A stretch of 64,000 nt of DNA from Oscheius dolichura (Eukaryota; Nematoda; Chromadorea; Rhabditida; Rhabditidae). This document shows positions 59,723-64,000 of this stretch, piece after piece. The translations under genes were made by a program, and so were the position numbers. The notes beneath the pieces were generated by a model. It was not told the DNA's origin. It did no database searches and saw only the letters and a program-made list of their open reading frames with translations. Location: NCBI GenBank assembly GCA_932521035.1, contig OW051495.1, positions 992,001 to 1,056,000 on the forward strand. Reading direction: 5' to 3'. The first letter of the stretch is position 1. Each line of letters starts with the position of its first letter.

Positions 59723-62700
59723 ATGCCGCTTTATTTGACGGCTCTATTCGCCCTTCTTCTTACTGTAACTGCTAATTTACAGTTTTGTGGATCTGGTAAG
59801 TCAGCAGTATATCTACTGTAGATCAATATTTCCCTTCCTATACTCTCCTTTTCTGCATTTTGCGGTATCTTGGAAGACGCGTCACAGTTAGACAGCCAAG
59901 CTGTTTCAATTTTTTTTATGGCCACAGTTAGACAGACCACAGCCAAAGAGTCACGACTAGTTGATCGTCTAACTGTCGCAGTATTAGAAGGATTTTGTAG
60001 TTGCTCTGCCACAGTTAGACAGCCAACCCCTAGTTGTGACTTTTTTCACTGTCTAACTGTGGCTACTTCTAGGGAAGATCCCTTGCCAACTGTTCTCTTC
60101 TCTTTCCGTTCCAATCTATCAATTTCAAATGCCTTTTCCGCCAATCGTGCTTACGCAATAGCAGAGGGGATGAGAAGCGAGAACAAAGACCAAACACCGC
60201 CACAAATGGCAGTTGCAAGGGTATGGGTCAACAAGATCAGAAGAGAAATATTATTAGAGAGAAGATAGAACAATTACAGGATGGACATTCGAGAAGACCT
60301 GCCTCGGGATGAGTTATCCCACGGCCTACGTGGAACAGAAGGGAGCTTATCCGGCACAGTGTGTCATTGCTATCGAGGTAAGAGAAGAGATCTCCTAAAA
60401 ATGACCCGTACTGCATTTATCAGATTGGACCGCAACTAATAATGGAATGTCATCATAGAGTAATCCGTTGTGGCGCGGGCGCCATTTGAATAATCCTGGT
60501 TCGATCTCCGCGGCGCTAATTCTTTTGCTTTAAAATCTCTCCCTTGACGAAAAGTTGATGCTCAGCAGTTATCCAACGTTAGAACAAAGCAAACATAGTT
60601 TTTTCTACATATAGATCGAGATTCTAATCGAAAAAGAAAGAAAGACTTCCGAAAGAAGAGAAACCCGATTTCAGGACGAGACAGCGACGGCCACCCAAAT
60701 TCAACACATCTGCAGTGATAAGATCCAGGACAAGTTGGGAAACGGGGCGACTCCGTATGACAGCTCGACGGGAAGTGTCGACCAGCTGGAGAAATTCTTC
60801 GCTTTGAAAGTGGGAACCGAGTTTAGACGGATTCCAATGGGGGATTCTTTGACTATTTCAGATTTTTGACCCCCTAGACCCATTTTATAACTTTTCGATT
60901 CCAAGATTACTGTAGAAATTGCCAATTATAATCAGTGGGAAGCGAAAACTTTCCCGATCAAAAATCACAACGGTCGGGAACGGGGGGTTTTCTCCTGTTT
61001 TTCGACTCATCATCTTCTTCTTCGCCGAACCGGGTCCAGGTCAACTGCCAAAGAGAAAGAGTAGAACGCGATCTGGTCATCGGTTTCTACTCCTTTTCCA
61101 CGGCACGTATCAGTCGTTGACATCGCTGCCAATCAGATCAAAACTACTGGGAAAAAAAATGATTTTTTCTTCTTTCAGCAAACGGGATTCTACTACGCGG
61201 CCGATGGGAAACAAGTCGTCCCGTCGAGTGGAAAGAAGACGGCGGCACAGGGATACTTGTGCTCTCTGAGTAAGGAGGGAGGGGGCACGTGGAAAGGGGG
61301 ATTACTGTAGATTACAACACAAAAGGGACATGCAACAAAAAGGATCGAGTATTCCTAATAAGCCTCCAAAAAACAAAAAAAAGTTAAAGGGAGCCTACCG
61401 CAGTAAAAAAATTTGTTGATTATGTTGATTATCATTTTTCGCGGGCAGCATTTTTCGTTAGCGTCCTTTTTCTGAAAAAATCGTTTCATCGACAAATTTA
61501 TTTATTTCGTTGCTTGTACTTGTCTTCACTCCATTATTTTTGTTGTTAAATTATCTACATTCGATAGCGCTTCTTTTGCAGTATTACTGAGCATGTGGCA
61601 TGCTCTACAAGTAATAAAAAATAAATAACCACGCAAGAAATGAATTTAAAATAGAAATTGATGAATTTCTTTTGATTTTCGTATTGTTTTTGCTTTTGCT
61701 TATATTTTACACATAGTGTAACACGTTAGCAATATATTACAACGGTTACATAACGAAAATTGAGAAAAATGAGCCAAATTAGCATATTGCAAGTCGCTTT
61801 CGAATTTAGCCATTATTTCAGTTTCATTGTTTGTTGTGTTGCTCTCTTTTGTTCTTCTATCATTTTTACTTTGTTTTCTATTATTTCTAATTGACAATAC
61901 AATGTTTTTAGATGTGCCAGGAAGTAAAAGAAGAATCGGATTGAGCAGGAAGAGCTCTCCACAGGATGCTAAACGAAAATTCAAGTAAGTTTGTTTTCAA
62001 TTATTACCCTTTTGTTTAGATATTGTATTTACTATTGTATGCCTTTTTATGGTTTCTGTTGTTCTTTTGTATGTCGAATTTCATCAACTAGAGGCGAAGC
62101 TCTGCGCAAATTTTTTTTCCGTTCAGGACTTGTATTATTTTTGTTTCTGTGAATGTTTTCTAATATTTCTTTTTCAGGACAAGCTTCTACTTGGTCAGGA
62201 GAACGATGTGGAATATTTTTCAGGTCAGTCGATTTGTTTAGAATCATTATTTTATTAAGTTGTTTTCAGAATCGAGCGAAGACGGATAGAAGACTACTGC
62301 TTGCCCAATAAACGTCTATTTTGCTTTCATGATACTTATTGTTCTATTTTCTAATAAATATAGCACTAAAGATCGTTGGAAAATATGAAAATAGCATCAA
62401 AAATGGATAAAAACTAAAAATCCAAGATTATGTAATGCGCCGCCGCCGCACCCGTAAGATGTAGGCAGGGCGTACTGTAGCGCGCAATTTTACTGCGGTA
62501 GGCTCCCTTTAAAAATTCAAAAATTCTGTGTAGCAGGAATGGCGCGCGACTTTATGCACTTTTACCGGGTTCCGTCATAAATGTGGCTGTATCTCGGCCA
62601 TTTCTGGATCATTTTCGGAGATGTACATACTCTCTTGTACAGTTTTCCAAGCCCAAATTAAGCAGCCTGGAAGTTAGCTAAAATTGGTATTAACGTCAAT

Positions 62701-63819
62701 TTCACTGAAATCAGAAGCGGCAGCTTTATATTATTTTGAGCGGCTTTTGTAGATATTCCGGAATAACAGCGGGGTCCACAGGATGCTGCTTGAAATACTA
62801 TGCTAGATGGTTTTGGAAAATCTTAAAATTGTCGTGAAATAACCAAAATACAACCACATTCATGGAGGAAATCAGCGAAAACGTCAGAAAGCGGCATTTG
62901 CCGCTCATGAAGCAGTGCAGAGAGAAATTTCTAACGGAGGCTAACATATTTAGATTTATCTGTCACCAAGTTTGATAATAAGCAGGCCCCGGTTCACAGA
63001 AAAACTGAACTGCTCCCCATTTTACAGAGGATGAATATGGTTGTGAGGACGGCTGGTACCGGCACGGAAGTAACTGTTACTATGCGGTGAACGAGAGCGA
63101 GACGTTCGTCAATGCACAGAGAGTCTGCCAGGCATACGATGGAGCAGTCTTGGCACAGATTCAAAACGATGAGGAGAACAAGTTCGTGGCCAGTGAGTAT
63201 CAGTACTTTTTGACTGTTTTAGTCATCTCTTATAATCTCGGTCATTGCTTCTCTATTCGATTTGTTGTCGACTAACTAACTGGTTCCCCCAAAAATGCGT
63301 CTTCCTTGTCGCGGACTTACCTCCCCAGCTGTTCCATCCCTTCCATTTAAAAGTTGTCCTGTCCTCTCTTTGCCCCCTGCCCGTCCCTCCCCATAAAAGT
63401 CGTTGACCCGTCGTCGTCTCTTTCTCCAGCCGCGGTTGCCCTTGAGTGCCGTCGTTTTGGCACACTCTAATGGCTTGTTGCCGTCTCGTATTGATATTAA
63501 AGTGTTTTTTTCATGGCTAACATTTGGGCAAGAAAGAGAGAGCGCGACCCTTCCCAAGGTCATCGCTTCGTTGCTTGACCGTCACACAGACAGGGGAAAG
63601 AACAACCACACTTTTGAAAAAGAGAGAGGAAGGTGACGATTTCAGTGTTGGCCAGGACGAATCTCTTCAAGGATAAGATCGGAAAGGAGACCATCTGGGG
63701 ACCGTTGGAATACAACAGGGACCAGGAGATGTGGATCTATGCCAATGTTAAGCCACAATTCGACGATAGACGCAATGAGAAGAGAGTCGCCTATATCAGA
63801 TGGTGGAGCAGAACATCAG
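59723..63819 (+). CDS. Secreted C-type lectin with two CTLDs (3' end outside window)
   Basis: Exons 59723-59795, 60282-60377, about 60685-60809, 61040-61106, 61179-61269, 63028-63192 and 63646-63819, continuing beyond the window. Signal peptide MPLYLTALFALLLTVTA. The first CTLD runs from CGSGWTFEKTCLG through QIQHICSDKI and LVIGFYSFSTA to TGFYYAADGKQVV and GYLCSL. The second starts YGCEDGWYRHGSNCYYAV and has AQRVCQAYDGAVLAQIQNDEENKF, then MWIYANVKP and YIRWWSR. C-type lectin-like domains often serve in nematode immunity or cuticle interactions. The junction 61106/61179 is one base out of phase, so exon 4 or 5 is wrong, or the copy is damaged. The exon 3 acceptor is chosen by frame (ACAG before CGACGG). 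The intron 61270-63027 may hold a small nested gene. Confidence 0.7.
59883..60062. repeat. Cluster of CCACAGTTAGACAGC repeats in a lectin intron
   Basis: Copies at 59883 and 59922, an inverted variant near 59967, a copy at 60009 and an inverted one at 60049. The last two form a hairpin with about 14-bp arms and a 26-nt loop. Confidence 0.7.
60455..60534 (+). repeat. tRNA-derived SINE-like element, copy 4
   Basis: Plus strand: a box A-like TGGCGCGGGCGCC, a box B-like GGTTCGATCTC at about 60498-60508, then a tail CTTTTGCTTTAAAA. It has the same order and tail as copies 1-3. It lies in the lectin intron 60378-60684. Confidence 0.5.
61910..62320 (+). CDS. Possible small basic protein nested in the lectin intron (partial)
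   Basis: Three possible exons, about 61911-61984, 62179-62224 and 62272-62320, join in one frame and encode VPGSKRRIGLSRKSSPQDA, KRKFKTSFYLVRRTMWNIFQ and NRAKTDRRLLLAQ before a stop; AATAAA follows near 62353. No start codon or upstream exon was identified with confidence and I recognise no family. It could instead be alternative 3' exons of the lectin gene or a relict. Confidence 0.3.
62440..62475. repeat. Single copy of the CACCCGTAAAATCTCGGCA family
   Basis: CGCCGCCGCACCCGTAAGAT followed by GTAGGCAGGG. Other single copies are at about 14430 (before U2), 41480-41520 (minus strand, IFT122 intron) and 46010 (intron of the MSP-domain gene), often with the same CGCCGCCGC lead. Confidence 0.5.
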
Positions 63820-64000
63820 GTTAGCAGCTCAACTTTTAAAAAAAATCAGCACGTTATCAGAGAGATTCGCAATGGGGCGCGATTACTCCAAGTTCTTATT
63901 CTCCTCGGGAAGACCTCCATTTTTTGCTTTTTCTCCCAATTCAATCAAATTTTTCAAATGTTCTACCAATTAGATAAAATCCACAAAAAAGAATAACTGA

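Overview
The window is a gene-dense piece of a nematode nuclear genome, most likely a free-living or parasitic chromadorean related to but clearly distinct from Caenorhabditis elegans. The evidence is many very short introns (about 41-60 bp) with GT...TTTCAG borders, an FLP-1 FMRFamide-like neuropeptide precursor, an MSP-domain protein, a U2 snRNA close to the nematode form, and two blocks whose gene neighbours match C. elegans gene neighbours as I remember them. Several anchors (rbd-1/RBM19, flp-1 + daf-10, pbs-1 + CNBP + rpi-2, probably sta-1) are, from memory, all on C. elegans chromosome IV.

Layout. 0.8-2.7 kb (+): unrecognised basic protein with tRNA-like elements in both introns. 4.8-9.3 kb (+): nine-exon protein with a bHLH/leucine-zipper-like start and a Gln/Pro-rich remainder, probably a transcription factor or coactivator. 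9.8-19.8 kb (-): fifteen-exon STAT transcription factor; one intron carries, on the opposite strand, a complete U2 snRNA and an orphan PP1-type phosphatase exon. 19.8-25.8 kb: no gene seen, but diverged tandem and inverted repeats. 25.8-31.1 kb (-): RBM19/Mrd1 (six RRMs) followed by a single-pass membrane protein, perhaps an operon. 32.3-44.9 kb: flp-1 (-) head-to-head with the 29-exon IFT122/daf-10 (+). 45-46.3 kb (-): MSP-domain protein, convergent with daf-10. 47-47.8 kb (+): secreted Cys-rich protein; 48-48.5 kb (-): small unknown; 49.1-49.9 kb (+): secreted Cys protein. 50.5-52 kb (-): arylacetamide deacetylase-like lipase, divergent from frataxin (52.7-53.2 kb, +). 53.5-54.8 kb (+): Lys-rich helical, possibly BAR-like protein. 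55-56 kb (-): proteasome beta1; 56.7-57.3 kb (+): CNBP zinc-knuckle protein; 57.7-59.2 kb (+): RP2 with a perfect X-box in front. 59.7 kb to the end (+): two-domain C-type lectin running off the window.

Two themes stand out. The first is cilia and sensory neurons: IFT122, RP2 with its RFX X-box, and flp-1. The second is several short dispersed repeat families that sit almost only in introns and spacers: a 15-mer CCACAGTTAGACAGC (about 35 exact or near copies, all between 31.6 and 60.1 kb), a tRNA-derived SINE-like family ending in TTTTTGCTTTTTT, and a CACCCGTAAAATCTCGGCA family that forms hairpins.

All exon models were built by hand from splice signals and reading-frame continuity. Where every intron phase agrees I trust the model; two junctions (last intron of IFT122, one intron of the lectin) do not agree and are flagged. 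C. elegans gene names and positions are from memory.
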